A program made the position numbers and the translations under genes. A DNA stretch of 64,000 bases, taken from Dichotomocladium elegans (taxonomy: Eukaryota > Mucoromycota > Mucoromycetes > Mucorales > Lichtheimiaceae). The stretch covers positions 1,550,001 to 1,614,000 of the forward strand of contig JAIXMN010000006.1 in NCBI GenBank assembly GCA_025716815.1. Reading direction: 5' to 3'. Below the pieces are notes generated by a model that did not search any database, was not told the origin of the DNA, and saw nothing but the letters and a program-made list of their open reading frames with translations. Positions 1-11,851 of the stretch are shown here, one piece after another; positions within the stretch are counted from its first letter, which is position 1; every line of letters begins with the position of its first letter.

Positions 1-1669
1 CTTTTTTTTTGTTCGTTGCTGCTGGGTAACTGATGCGCGGAAGTTGGGGTGCTGCCATCCCTAATTAGCCATCTAATTCGGGTGGAGCTTGAAATAAATA
101 AAGTAAATAACCTTGTTTGTTGGCATGTTTTCATGAAAGAAAAAAAAAAACAAGGCGTTACCCTCAGCAACATCAGCCAGGACAACAGATAGCCACAAGA
201 GCACCAAAGAACATTTGTTTGCACTCTTTGTTTCCTTTTCTTTCCTTCACGCTCTAGGTGATATTGCGGCGATGCCTCCAAAATGGGAACGATAAACACG
301 CTTTGCATTTCTGTTTTCAGGTTGCCATCGTATCACATGGTCAACCTAGCACGGACACTCGTCTCTTACACATTTGAATTACTCTTGTTGTGGTTCTTGC
401 GGGTTGAGAGGAGTACATCGCTCTGTGTAACTCCCTGAAGATAAATACTGGAGAGTAGTCAATATTCGACACCAGCACATTTCAAAAACAATACAACGCC
501 TCTCTTTTCCACATGCGATTATTCTATATTTTCCTGCCTGACTGATCCTTCTTTGCGCGCATCGCTTTTGTTTGTTGTTCTCGTGGAAAGAAGCAAGAGC
601 CAAAGAAGTGAATAAAGTTAATATCAATTCCGTACAGTCTCCGTAGGTTCGACCGCAATGCTTCAAGCATTCTACACGATCCCCTTGTTCCAGCACAATA
701 CACATTCCATCTAGCAAGCTTTGTTCTCCTCGTATGTCGGAAATACGAGTAAAGCGATGGCACCATCATTCATTCATCCCTCCGTGACTTTATTTGGTTG
801 GTAGAGTTACCTTAATGTTCGGACAATTCGAGTCACGCTGCATCTCGATCCTTTTTTTCTTTCATCGGCTCCACATTTGATATTCGCCCTCCACTGCTAA
901 ATCACTCATGTTTTTTTGTATTAAAGACCCATGAAAGATAAGATAATATTGCTGTAGTCGCATTGTAACGCTTTAACTTTCATCTTGGGCGCAAAAGCGG
1001 AATTAATGAGAAAAAAAGACTTGTTTCATAAGCAAACCACCCTTTATGGTGCTCGGGTTTCATCATCGAGATATATCTTGAAGCTTCATTTCCAAAGAAA
1101 ATATTCCTATTCAAGCAAGCTTTTGGATCCACGTGAGACTTAAGAACCCGCAATTGCCTATACTGCTCGCCACCTTTTTACCTGGCCTCTGAAGATCGGA
1201 CATGTTAAATTGGAGATCCACTGCATGCTGTTGCTTGCTCCGCTTCGTAATTTTTTTTTAAAAGAAAAAACAGGTAGCCAGGATAATAATTTGTATCGGC
1301 AAACGAAAATACTTGATCCCATGACGACATCATGAAAGCAGTAACCCAGTGTACACTTTTTTATGTTAGCCAAAGCAAGTTCGGTCCTCTTTAACGAAAC
1401 GTCACCCTCACGTCAGCTCAGGATCCAACCAGCATTTTTTCTGCCAGGTGCTTTCCTCTTTTCTACATGGTCTAGTAGCAAAAGCTTCAATGTCACAATA
1501 TTTAGCGAGCGAGAATCCTGTACAAGTTTCCCAATTCATTCAATGACTGTCAATACTGAAAAAAACTAATCCTTCCTAGCCTAGAAACCAGATCTAAATA
1601 CCGACACGTCCAGTAAAGGATGACGAGGAGATCCTAGCCATCGTCAGCCTGACGATTGGATGTAGGAAA
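1..1669. other. No supported gene
   Basis: AT-rich stretch with several A and T runs and only short open frames on both strands, none with a recognisable domain or convincing start. A short minus-strand frame near 1030-1165 faintly resembles the end of an FAD-linked oxidase but is too weak to call. The last few hundred bases are presumably the promoter of the CsbD-like gene that follows. Confidence 0.6.
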
Positions 1670-1677
1670 TATAAAAG
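1670..1677 (+). promoter_or_regulatory. TATA box of the CsbD-like gene
   Basis: The sequence TATAAAAG lies 53 bases before the start codon of the next gene, a normal spacing for a short fungal leader. A strong TATA element suits an inducible stress-type gene. Assignment rests on sequence and position only. Confidence 0.5.
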
Positions 1678-1729
1678 GGAGATCACTCGGCAGTATTTTG
1701 AAATTCATTAAAAGTATTCTCAATCCAAC

Positions 1730-2584
1730 ATGAACACTGACTTGTCCAACACTGCACTCAACAACACAAAGCCTCCCCGCTACTCTGGCGCTCAAGTGGA
1801 CCCTACCATTCACGACCAGTCGCAGTCAGGTATTCCCATGCATAGCACGCTTGACAGCGACCGCGACCCTGCTCACTTCCGCATTGGTGAGACCCGCCCA
1901 GCAGGCGTAGACTCTCACGCTCCTAACGCTGCCGAGCAGCGCACACATGCCCCTGGAGGCCTTGCAGGCCGTGATATTTATCCATCTGGCGGAATTCAGT
2001 CTACTACTCGTCATGGCGTATCGGGAGACGACGACATCAGCCATGGCCATCCCCGCCAAGCTATCCACGATCAGACCCAAACATCCCATACTGGTATCTC
2101 TTCTGGCGGTCGTAGACATCCTACTTCTTCTGAGCAGCGCACTGGCTTTCCGAACCACAACGGCCATCCCTCTGCCGGAATTCAGTCTGGAGCTCCCCAC
2201 GGCGCCTTAGGGAGCAACATCGGTTATGGCCACACTCACGATCAGACGCAAACATCCTCCATTGACACCCATTCTGCTGGTCGCAGGGAACCTGTAGCTA
2301 CTGCTACTACTGCTGCTACTGCTGCTGCTGGTGGTCCCATGGGTACCAATATTCATCCTAGAGATCATACGTACAATGCTTCTTCTGGACCAGGTGATGC
2401 GCATCCTACTGCAGGTGGTATCGATCATCACAGCACCACCGGTCCTATTGAGCAGCGCAAGCCTACAGTCGGCGAGAAGATCAAAGGAAACCTTGAAAAG
2501 GTTAGCGGCAAAATGACCGATAACCCTGCAAAGGTGGCCCACGGCGAGCAGTTGGCCCATTCCGCCAAGCCCGTTGAGCGTTAA
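1730..2584 (+). CDS. CsbD-like hydrophilic stress-type protein
   Basis: Intronless, 284 residues, very rich in His, Gly, Gln, Ser and Thr with no membrane segment or signal peptide. The last ~45 residues (GEKIKGNLEKVSGKM..., then a short NPAKVAHGEQ stretch) resemble the CsbD-like domain of small fungal and bacterial stress proteins. Residues ~25-190 hold about three degenerate repeats of roughly 55 residues, each marked by HDQ(S/T)Q(S/T) and an EQR(T/K) or GRRE/GRRHP signature. Glycine richness and hydrophilicity are hydrophilin-like, so a disordered protectant is plausible, but that role is inference. The start is the first ATG after the TATA box; the 3' flank is a TA-rich run. Single gene with no obvious partner. 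Confidence 0.75.
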   Translation: MNTDLSNTALNNTKPPRYSGAQVDPTIHDQSQSGIPMHSTLDSDRDPAHFRIGETRPAGVDSHAPNAAEQRTHAPGGLAGRDIYPSGGIQSTTRHGVSGDDDISHGHPRQAIHDQTQTSHTGISSGGRRHPTSSEQRTGFPNHNGHPSAGIQSGAPHGALGSNIGYGHTHDQTQTSSIDTHSAGRREPVATATTAATAAAGGPMGTNIHPRDHTYNASSGPGDAHPTAGGIDHHSTTGPIEQRKPTVGEKIKGNLEKVSGKMTDNPAKVAHGEQLAHSAKPVER

Positions 2585-3539
2585 AGTAGCTTTTTTTTCT
2601 TGTATATACATATATATATATTATAAATACACATATATATGAATAACTTTATGTCGCGTATGACTCTTGTCATCGCCTCAATTTTGAAGTTATGGGAGCA
2701 TCTGGCAATATTCCGTCTTGCCATGAAGTAGTACTACTAGGTTAGAATATGGGTATGTGTGTTTTTGTTTAGGAGTCTTTTTCGTGTATCAGAAGCAGGT
2801 ATATATGAGTGGTTACACCCTTTCACTTTGTGTCCTATCTCTTCAAATTCAATACTGTTTACAGTAACATTGGCTATTCCCAGTCAAATACGAGCGAACA
2901 ATGCTGGGTATGAGGCGATGGGATCTGTGGCTTGCAGCATAATTGATTCTCGGCAGACACTTATTCCTAATGATGTATGGGCGTGAGACGGAGCTCGCTA
3001 TACGCCAAAATGCTCACGTGCCCGAATGCTCACAGGTAATCATCGATTAATGTCAAATCCTATATTTTTAGTGCCCTGTCACTTGCCCAGACCGGCGGTC
3101 ATCGTGAGACATTTAGATGCCAAGTTTCGAAACAATATGAGATAACACCAAGATTGGGAATGGAGTAACCAGCAGCGAAGTCGGTTGGGTAGGGAAATCA
3201 CCTTCTGTCAACGAAAAAAAACCATACCGGTACAAATATATGGCTTTCTTTGTTCACTCAAGAGTGGGGCGGCGCGCAGGGAGGATGAAGTTGAATGAGA
3301 TTTGTTCATGTGCTCGTCCGATCCTTTCGTCGAGATAAGGTAACACAGAAACTTCTTTCGGAGTCGATGGTCTTTTTTTTTCTTAAAAAAACGTTTTTGC
3401 TCGTCCTCTTTAACGCTCTTCCCTTCCTGTACTTACTGAAGTCCACGTTACTTTATTTTCCTTTTCCATTTGAACTATTCTATTATTTACTTCTACTGGC
3501 CTCTCGTTGTGACCAACATAGGTGCTTGACATAGCCTCA
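2585..3539. other. 3' flank of CsbD-like gene and bZIP promoter
   Basis: Begins with a (TA)-rich tract at about 2601-2640, probably in the 3' UTR. No open frame with family resemblance is seen. The part after ~3200 is the presumed promoter and 5' leader of the bZIP gene and contains pyrimidine-rich runs. Confidence 0.6.
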
Positions 3540-4925
3540 ATGATCGCAGCTCCGACAAACCAAACCGCAATTGCAACAAAAGGCTTGTTTCCCTCGACTG
3601 AAAGCCAGCCCCCTCATCCGTCGCCGCCATTCCCAACTTCGGAAGCTCTCACTTCAATACTCGCACGAGAACCAGCTGCAGCTACAGCCATTCCAAGTAC
3701 AAGAACTGTCTCTGGTATGAAGACATTTGCGTGCGTGCGTGCGTGCGTGCGTGTGTGCGCTGAAAAGAAAAATTGGAACCCATCAAACCTGACCTTATTA
3801 TTTTATTTATTTAGATTGTTCACACGTCGAGCATGCCACCAGCAATTCCTCGGGCGATCCATTGTCTATATCAGACCCGATCCCTCCCACATATGCAACG
3901 CTCCCACAATCAACAAAACTCGAAGAGGAACCGAATCCTTTTGAGCGAAGTTTTTCATCTGATATTAACGAGGAAGTCGCCACTGTGTATAGCAACAACG
4001 GGACTCGGCCCATTTTACCTCCTCTGGCCGCTATCGATAGTCCCACGATGCATGGCAGCCTCTTCCGCAAGGATGAGCTGGTCTGGGACTCACTTCGTAC
4101 GGGCCCACTATCACCATCCATGTTAACTGGTCCCGCCTCAGCAGAGAGGCGGCATCAGTTTCACTCGCTTCACCTTGCACAAGGAGGAGGTAAGACCGAA
4201 ACAAGGAGACGAGCAAGACAGCAGCCAAGCAATACCTACAATATATCCATGGAATTTTAGGCCAACATCAGCAACGTATGACTAGCTGTCTTGTCAACCA
4301 GATCGCAGTGGCTCCCACATTTAAAGATGACCCTTCATTTGTGGACCGTGCACAACGAGCGTCATTGAGCAACCAAGGCAGCAACGTCAGCGCTACCATT
4401 TCGGTCGTTCAGGGTCAAAGTCCGTCGTCATCTGTGAAACGTCAGCGTTCAATCCCGACCGTCGAAAACGTCCAGCACGACGAACCTCCGACTAGCAAGC
4501 GGCGTGTCCAGACCAACGACGAGGTCGATGAAGAAAAGCGCAAAAACTTTTTGGAGCGAAATCGACAAGGTAAGGATATCAATCTGCTTTCCCCTGGAAC
4601 AGCCAGCAGATGTTGACATAAACAAAAAACAGCTGCGTATAAATGCCGACAGCGCAAAAAGCAATGGGTACAAAGCTTGCAGGCCAAGGCTGAGTATCTT
4701 ACTGCATCAAACGATGAGCTTCAAACACAGGCAGCTGGGCTGCGCGAGCAACTTCTTCAGCTCAAAATGCAAGTCTTGGAGCATAAAACATGTTCGGTTG
4801 ATCCGCACGCAGTCATGGAAGCCATCAATCGACCCATACCAGACATCATACCACGATCTACGGCTCCCGATTCTGCAGATACTACACAGTATTCTTTATA
4901 TTCATCACAAATGCGACGCTTTTGA
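3540..4925 (+). CDS. Atf1/CREB-type bZIP transcription factor
   Basis: Four exons: 3540-3714, 3815-4189, 4261-4569, 4633-4925; all introns GT-AG and phase-consistent; 383 residues. The basic region is split by intron 3 inside the DNA-contacting stretch: KRKNFLERNRQ joins AAYKCRQRKKQW (~276-300). A leucine zipper follows (LQAKAEYLTASNDELQ onward, to ~335), ending with the HKTCSV-like segment usual in the Atf1/ATF2 group. The N-terminal half is Ser/Thr/Pro-rich, consistent with a MAP-kinase-regulated activation region, but no docking site is clear. By family it should bind CRE/ATF sites as a dimer in stress or sexual signalling. Intron 1 carries a GCGT tetranucleotide repeat. Start chosen at MIAAPTNQ; an in-frame alternative codon upstream is not ATG. 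Confidence 0.88.
3729..3757. repeat. (GTGC)n microsatellite
   Basis: A run of GCGT/GTGC units decaying into GTGT inside intron 1 of the bZIP gene, ~14 bases after its donor. Likely polymorphic; no function inferred. Confidence 0.8.
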
Positions 4926-5150
4926 GTTATCCCTGCATTTTCCTCACTCCCGGTCCCTTTTAACACCAGATGTCGAATTGTATTCTAGCCTTTCTCTGAT
5001 TTCAGCATCCTTGCTTTGATGATCACTTGCTTGCGAGTTCTTCTCCTATAACACCTCATTCGTTCACTCCTCCCCTCTCTGTATCCAACGCATCCGTTCT
5101 TTCTGAGAGTCATTTGCTCTTTATAATTTCTGCTACTTGAGTTCATTTCA

Positions 5151-6258
5151 TCAATCGCATGTTCCGATAAAATCGACGATGAGTTTCATGAACGGTTCGG
5201 GCTTCTCAGCATGCACTGGATTCCAACCCATCAATGAAATGAATCAATACCGACTCTTGTTTCCCCCCCCCGCATATTCGGGTTACGTACCCCAATGACC
5301 TGCGCCGTCGACAACTTCAACTTTTGACTGAGGGAACATGGCCTTGACCTGATCTGGGAATCTAGCAAATGGTTTGCTGTATGAGCTTCTGCCGCCTGCG
5401 ATAAAGAGAGTTGGATTCGGATAGGTCTGGGTCGACAAATCCTTGCCGAAGTCTCCTATTTGGTGGAGCGACGATCCGAGCGTGTTATAAGGAATCCGGA
5501 ACCGGTAGGTTCCATCATGATCACGCTTGAGATTGGTCAACAGGAATTGCCGAATACCGATATCGGACTCGTATTTCTGAAGTATCTTGTCTGCCTCGCT
5601 CTGTTTCTTGAGCTGGGCTGCGTCAATTTCGCGCATGGCTTTCACATAGCATGCAAAATCATTGGAAAGGGCCATGGAAAATGGCGCGATATCGACAACC
5701 ACGAGCTTCTTGACGCGTGATGGCTGTTGCAGACTTGCTGCCATCACCACTTTGCCTCCCCTGTCCACGGGTGGGGAGCAAGCAGGAATATTAGCAATGC
5801 ATATCTTCATCTTCTCTGCGTGTAGACTCGCTCACATGGAATGGCCGAGAAGAATGGGCGATTGGAGGTCATGGGTATCGATAAACTCGAAAAGATCGTC
5901 GGCCATGGCTTTGTATGTATGTTCCTCGGCATGGGGGCTTTCGCCATGATTGCGCATGTCCTAACGAAAAAAAGCTGTTGGCATATTATATATTCAAAGG
6001 CTTCAACGCCTGTCGAGCTTTATGTACCAACGCGTAAACATCACGGGAGAGGCGGGCGCTCATGCTCTTGGCCAATGAGCGCCAATTCTGCTTTGAGCCA
6101 AAGAGGCCATGACAAATTAAAAGCGGTGCATTGGAAGATGTTTTCTGGGCCGGATATTTTGTGTACGATAAGGGAACCCGTGCGACGGAAGAGGATGAAA
6201 ACGGACGACGTAGGCCTGCCTGCAGGCATGGCACACCAACAAACCTATGCTTCCACAT
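5151..6258 (-). CDS. Mitochondrial alpha/beta hydrolase, ABHD11/Imo32-like
   Basis: Four exons read on the minus strand: 6258-6028, 5960-5836, 5760-5291, 5215-5151; 296 residues. The N terminus (MWKHRFVGVPCLQAGLRRPF, then a Ser run) is Arg-rich and amphipathic, a good mitochondrial presequence. Family marks are the oxyanion loop HGLFGS near residue 52, RNHGESPH, the nucleophile elbow GHSMGG with Ser118 (split by intron 2), and a late His in WVHAEKPEPF. ABHD11/Imo32 proteins are serine hydrolases of the mitochondrial matrix; human ABHD11 is reported to protect the 2-oxoglutarate dehydrogenase complex. The gene is tail-to-tail with the bZIP gene (225-base gap), and its start lies only 52 bases from the end of the AT-hook gene, leaving little room for a separate promoter. 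Confidence 0.88.
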
Positions 6259-6310
6259 TTGGTAAAGCAAAATAAAAAAAGTAAAAAAAGTGGCCGAGAA
6301 AATTTATTCT

Positions 6311-7129
6311 TCAGAGGGCTTTCTCTCTATCCTTCTTCTTTACTAAAGGGATTGCCCTTCGAGTAACGGGAATGTCTTTCCATACAAAGCAAGAATGACC
6401 TGCGTAAAGTCTCTTGGACTTCCTGCCCCTTCTTTTGTGTGGCAATGTCAGGATTGCATTCATATCTGTGAGTGTTGTCATATGCCTACTACAGTGGCTG
6501 ACGTAGTCGAGCCGCGGCAGAGGCGCTGATGGTGGTGATACAGGCTCTTTACTTGTCGACTTTGGTCTCTGTGTCGGCGGCAGCTGATGGACAGACCATA
6601 CAGTGGGAGTTAAGAATCTCCAACCGCCGTTCCAGTGATGATTATTGTTGATTGCGCTGGTGCGAGGTCGGCCCCGGCGACGTTTCAGTACCGTTTCGCC
6701 CGTATCGGTTATCACTATTTCTGTATTTGGTGGTCCGAGCTCTTCTTTGTCTTCTCGACCGTCCAAAGAAGAAGGGATTTTGACCTCTGGTTTCGGGTTG
6801 GCCGTACATGATGATGAAGTAGAAGAGAACGCGGTGGAATTCGGTAGAGAAAAAGCAGAGAAAGTTGTTAGCTGCCATGGGGCATGTAATGATTTGAGCA
6901 TATTAGTATCTCGCTGTCTATCCCTGTTGATTATGTTGCTGTTGCCATAGATGTGTAAAGGACGGGGTGGATCGTGGCCCTGAAGAGGTGGGAGGTCATC
7001 CGACATTGCGAGAGGCCGATGATCAGACAGTAAGTTTGTCATTGTCTGTTTTTCATGCGGATAGGGAAGAAAAAGTTGCGCAATAGGCGGTAGTGTTTGG
7101 AGACGTGGGTCAGCAGCACCTGTATTCAT
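6311..7129 (-). CDS. AT-hook-like nuclear protein, function unknown
   Basis: Intronless, 272 residues, mostly low-complexity Pro/Ser/Thr. Two basic patches stand out: KRRRGRPRTS (residues ~149-158), a canonical AT-hook with the GRP core, and HKRRGRKSKR (~231-240), a degenerate hook that could also be a nuclear localisation signal. The segment between and after them (LTDMNAILTLP..., LYAGHSCFVWKD) looks less random and may be a conserved tail. AT-hooks bind the minor groove of AT-rich DNA, so a chromatin or transcription role is likely, but no family is recognised. It shares its upstream region, head to head at a distance of 2.4 kb, with the Rua1_C gene. The reading frame is open throughout and starts at the first ATG. 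Confidence 0.6.
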   Translation of the reverse strand: MNTGAADPRLQTLPPIAQLFLPYPHEKQTMTNLLSDHRPLAMSDDLPPLQGHDPPRPLHIYGNSNIINRDRQRDTNMLKSLHAPWQLTTFSAFSLPNSTAFSSTSSSCTANPKPEVKIPSSLDGREDKEELGPPNTEIVITDTGETVLKRRRGRPRTSAINNNHHWNGGWRFLTPTVWSVHQLPPTQRPKSTSKEPVSPPSAPLPRLDYVSHCSRHMTTLTDMNAILTLPHKRRGRKSKRLYAGHSCFVWKDIPVTRRAIPLVKKKDREKAL

Positions 7130-9563
7130 ACTGGCAATGATTTATGTATACAAAAGAAAACATACAAGGAAAAAAAAAAGAGAAGGACAGCTCTACTGAA
7201 AGAAGTCTGAAAGAAAGCTGTAAAGATGAGTCGAAAATAGATAAACCTTTAAAATAGCAATCGCCAATCCCGGCGATTAAAGGAACGGCAAGAAAACCCA
7301 GTATTCGAAAATACTACGTTCCTATTTCCCTTTCTCATAAAGGATGGGCAGCATTGTGGGCTATACTTGCATGAAGTTACATAGCAAAATATGCAATGCC
7401 CCACTTCGTCTCTTCGAGAATCCATCTTATTCTACAATCCGAGCATCCCTTACTTTTCATACTGTTGCTTGCTCTTTCCCACCAGAGATCACCATTTCTC
7501 TCTGATATTGCCATGTGCCCAATGTGCGCGTGCATCCAAGTAAACGATATCATGTGCGAAGGAGAAAGCCCAACTGAACATGATCGTTGCATTCCCCATC
7601 ACGTAGGCTAAAGTTGCACAGACCATAATTGACCTCTCTAGCTACTTTTTAAGTCAGTTCAAACATGTGCCCCACAAATCGACCGAGGGGTGAAGATAAT
7701 ATCTTGTTTCTCGATATGGCGAAATAGAGAATTCTGCGATAGCTCAGATTTACCACATCTTCGATATTCCCTTACCTTAAAAAAGAACTATTGCCATCCC
7801 AGGGTTCTTGATCAGTGGATCCTAAGCCTGTAAGCTACTATGACATCCGACTTATAACATTATAGGGAAAAATGGATCATGTATAACTTTTTTCACTCAG
7901 GCAAGGCTGCGATTACAAGGGGTACGAAAACAAAAGGGATCGATGAAATACTCAATAAAAAAGCTAGCACGCGATTTAGCATGAACCGCTTCTTCTGTTA
8001 CTCTAGAAATGTGCCATGCGCTTTTTTTTTGTGGGGGGTAGGAAGAGAGCAGTAACATGATCAGAGTGCCGCGCGTATGTTGATAAAACAGGGAATCTTG
8101 CATCGAAACGACCAGCTTGCTGTACACATCTGGACACCTATAGCAAACAAAACAAATTTCCTTAAAAAGGATAGTTCTCTGTTGCTTGATAGCGCCGATC
8201 TCAGCCTGAAAATGGACAATTAGGGCTGCGCATGCATCCGTGCATACGTAGCGGCTTGGGCAGTCCGATACGTATGTTGAGGAAAATAGCCCTGTCTATT
8301 AAAAAGAATTTTAGAACAGACATTCCATCATACGGTCTCAAATAGTGAGTCCTTCATTGCTACACGAATCTAGAAATTTTCTTATAAAATGATGGAATCA
8401 TAGTCGGGACCATTCTAATTATACCATACTGTATAGTACGAGGGTTTTGACGGAAGGGTGCTTACCCGAAATTGTGCTAAATATAATGAGAGCTATGCCA
8501 AAGAAGAACGTAATACTTTTCTTTATCGTACACTAGAAATAAACTAAAGGTTTCGCGCGTAGGGGTCATCCAGACAACATATAATATCGTAAGAACATCG
8601 CGCTTCCTTTTTGTCAGTTAAGGGCTGGCAGATTTTGGGGGAGAGGGTCGATTTACGCGGGTTAGGAAAGCGAGAATTTGAAACATGGCGTCTTCTCCAA
8701 GCGAAGGTGAAAAGAAGGGTTTGATGGGGGCGAGAAGAAACGGATCATTTCTTTTTTAGAGAACCACACCAATCGATTAGAGTCTTGACAGCGGCATATC
8801 AAATCAAAAATCGAAGAAAGGGTCTTTGAAACAACAAAACGGAAGACACTCTCACAGAACTACAGTGCAAAACACTCTTGTGTTCTTTGTTTAAAGGGAT
8901 CTGCCCTGTTCTCTATATTTAAGGAAGAAGAGGGGGGAAGCGGATTGCGTAGAAAAATTTAAAATGTATTCGGCCTAGACGAAAATGGTTAAGGGACTCT
9001 TTTTCTTGTGCGATGAGGTATAGTGAACAGTCTTGCTACATGTGCGCTGAGATTAGCTGCCTATCCAAGCGCTGTTTCGACAGGTTTGAAACGCAAGCCC
9101 CATGGTAGAGTCGCTTGTTGTTACTGGGCCCCGCCCGTATGTCATCACCCTTACTGAATACGGGATGTTGTGGTCTGACAAAGAAGATGATGATCAAGAA
9201 AATGCACAGATTGAAGGCAGGCAGTAAGCCAGAAGGAAGCGTCAATAAGACCTCTTTTTTCTCCATAATAACTGATGTAATAGCAGAATGAATCGTGTGC
9301 ACCAGTCACATACACCCTATGCTAATGATGAATGGAATATCTGCCCAAATGCTTCTCATCTTCACCCCCGCCGCCCGATCACTTGTTCTCTCTTTCTTTC
9401 TTTTACTGCTCCAAACCCATCCACACATCATTCTACGTGGTTTTGTATTATATATTTTTTCTATTGTTTTTTCCGAAATTATCCCCTTTGGTTACCAAAA
9501 GTCCTCGGTAATCTCGTCTTAAATATTCGCGTTGGCTGCATATCTCTTACCCTTTAAGCAATC
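7130..9563. other. Long non-coding block between two divergent regulators
   Basis: About 2.4 kb with no supported coding sequence on either strand, unusually long for this gene-dense window. It separates the AT-hook gene (-) from the Rua1_C gene (+), so it must hold both promoters and perhaps long leaders. Short open frames near 7380-7610 and 9036-9557 have no recognisable motifs. No tRNA-like T-loop was seen. An unrecognised non-coding RNA is possible but not demonstrated. Confidence 0.55.
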
Positions 9564-11851
9564 ATGGACATACATAATTATATCCCCTACCCACGGCAAA
9601 ACACCCAAGCACTTCAGTACACGAACGTTGGCAGTGAGATCCAATTGTCAGACCCATCTCAATTCTTTAAAGAGAGACCCGACAGCTCGCCATTGATGAC
9701 TTCGTCATCTGGTATAAGTCAGCCAGCAACCGCATTGTCCAGTATTCCAGAGGACGGCCCTCTTCCAGTGGTCACTACCTCCACAATGGTCGCCATGGCC
9801 CCGACCCCCGCTATTACCACCGACGCCATTGACGACAACTTGACAACTTCAATAACACGATCGCTGCCACCTACAACGAACTCATTCTTGTCTGCACAGA
9901 CTGTGAAGTCCTTTCACGGCAGCACCTCCTCATTCCAATCGGCTTCGGTAAATCCTGCACTCTTACTGAGCCGTGGTGACAAGCGGAAGAGTAGTCCGGC
10001 TGTGCTGGGCCTACCCTATGGGCTTACCGACGAGGCGCAGCTGAGTTTACATTTGCCACAGCAGCGGAATTCTATTGAGGCTGCCATGTTGCTTGCCAAC
10101 TTCAATAGATTGCCGACCATTGAGCGTACACCTGCATCAATAATGGAGCGAGGTACGCCGTAAAGAAAGGAAGAGGAGGAAGGGGAGAGGGAAAGAGAAG
10201 AAGAAGAAGAAGGGTGTGACAAAATTCCAAGGGCATGCGTATGCTTTTTGAGGCAATATGGTATTTATGCGCATAAACTGAAAAATGCTTTTCTTGTGGT
10301 ACCCTTCAAAAAGGATCTTCCGTATGGCAGGATGACATGTCTGTGGCTCAACCAAAAACTGCGTGGATTTCTAATGGTGCTGAACATCTGTCAGTTGGAT
10401 CTGAGGCGGTAAGAAGACATTCCTATGACGTCAATATGGGTTGGAAGGAGTTCCAGCAAATGCAGCAGCAACAGCAGCAAAGGCAACACCAACAAATGTC
10501 TCCATTCTTTAGTCGAGGTAGCGTAGCAATATTATGCCAAACATTGTTTCTATGGGTACAAAGGCGCAGACCGGTGATAATTATATTTTCGTAGAAACGA
10601 CACAACTATCTGACGGGCAACGGCAAGCAGCAATGTCAGACATGGGACCGACTGATACTGCAGCCAAACTGACTTGGACACAGGATGGTATTATGATTGA
10701 AAACGATGAAACTGGTACAACAAGGTCATCAGCTACAGATACAGCGGGCGAATATGCCCAGATGTTGGAGTTCATACAGCATCCAGTATCCACTTGCCCG
10801 CCTTCTCCACCGATGCAATACAGCAAGTCGGCTCTTACCGAAGAGCAGCAACATCAGCAAGCTCCTCAGAGAGGCGTGTATAATGCTAGCTCTGTATATC
10901 CGCAACAACGAGAATATCCTTATTCATTGCAACAACAACAACAACCGTATACATCATACCCTGCGTACCAGCAACAGCAAGCAGAGCCGCAGCAGCGCAG
11001 CGTTAAAAGAGGTCAACCCTCGGATCCCGAGGCTTATTACCAACAACATTATGACTACCGTTTCCCCAATGCGTCCCAAGGCCTGAACACTTATTACTAC
11101 CAACAACCTACCTCTGGTCTAAAATTGCCTCTCCCAGCTAATAACGCCTTGCAGACCTCAACAACCACAGCGACAGCTATGATACCGTCTGTGCACCCCT
11201 CTGCTGCTGATGTTCCGAGGAATGCGAAGCGTAGAAAAACCAAAGTGGATGATGATGAAGGTGAAGTTGTTGAACCTGGCGACAAGGATTTCCCGGCCAT
11301 GTCAGCGCGGGACGTTGAAGCAGCAAGAACAGACCCGCAAGCACGTCCGCGCCGACAGAAGCTCCGCTTTGATGAGGACCAGTACACGCCTAGTTGGGTA
11401 CGTTACAATGGTCAGGCCAAGGAAGGTCTATGCGACACATGTTCGCCCGGTAAATGGCTTCAGCTCAAGAACAGTGCTTACTGGTAAAACGGATTTAGAA
11501 GTGGAGTGACTCTGTCTGTTTATTTGTTGTACTGATCGTGTGGGTGAAATAGGTACCACAAACAATTCTTCCACGGTATCTCGTCTGTGTCAGGCCAGCC
11601 ATTTATCAAACCACTGGAGACCCGCTGGGTGGACCAGGACTTATTGGAAGGACTTTGTCACCAGTGCCACCAGTGGGTTCCAGTAAGCAACGTGAAGCGA
11701 AAGAATAGTGTCTTATGGTATCGGCATGCACACAAGGTAAATTATGAGATGGTGGCGTCTCTTCCCCCCCCAATACATCTGGACCCTTACGAATAATTTC
11801 TAGTGCCATGTATACCACAAGCCAAAGACCGGTGGTCCCCGAAAGCGCTGA
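9564..11851 (+). CDS. Rua1_C (former DUF4451) transcription regulator
   Basis: Five exons: 9564-10152, 10314-10517, 10595-11483, 11553-11736, 11804-11851; 637 residues. The first ~500 residues are disordered, with Gln runs (QQMQQQQQQRQHQQ and later ones) and a possible nuclear signal NAKRRKTK. The C-terminal ~105 residues match the fungal Rua1_C/DUF4451 domain: TPSWVRYNGQAKEGLCDTC, then KWLQLKNSAYWYHKQFFHGI, then LCHQCHQW and a late WYRHAHKCHVYHKPK. The paired Cys and the HxxxC-like tail suggest a zinc-binding DNA-binding fold. The founding member, Rua1 of Ustilago maydis, activates glycolipid (ustilagic acid) synthesis; S. pombe Meu26 shares the domain. No biosynthetic cluster is adjacent, so the target here is unknown. 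RRHSYD near residue 230 is a possible PKA site. Confidence 0.82.

Noticed and set aside
1030..1330. Minus-strand stretch reading QYRQLRVLKSHVDPKACLNR, faintly like the C terminus of an FAD-linked oxidase
   Set aside because: Only one short segment matches, there is no start, stop or splice structure that makes sense, and the neighbouring frames are not convincing.
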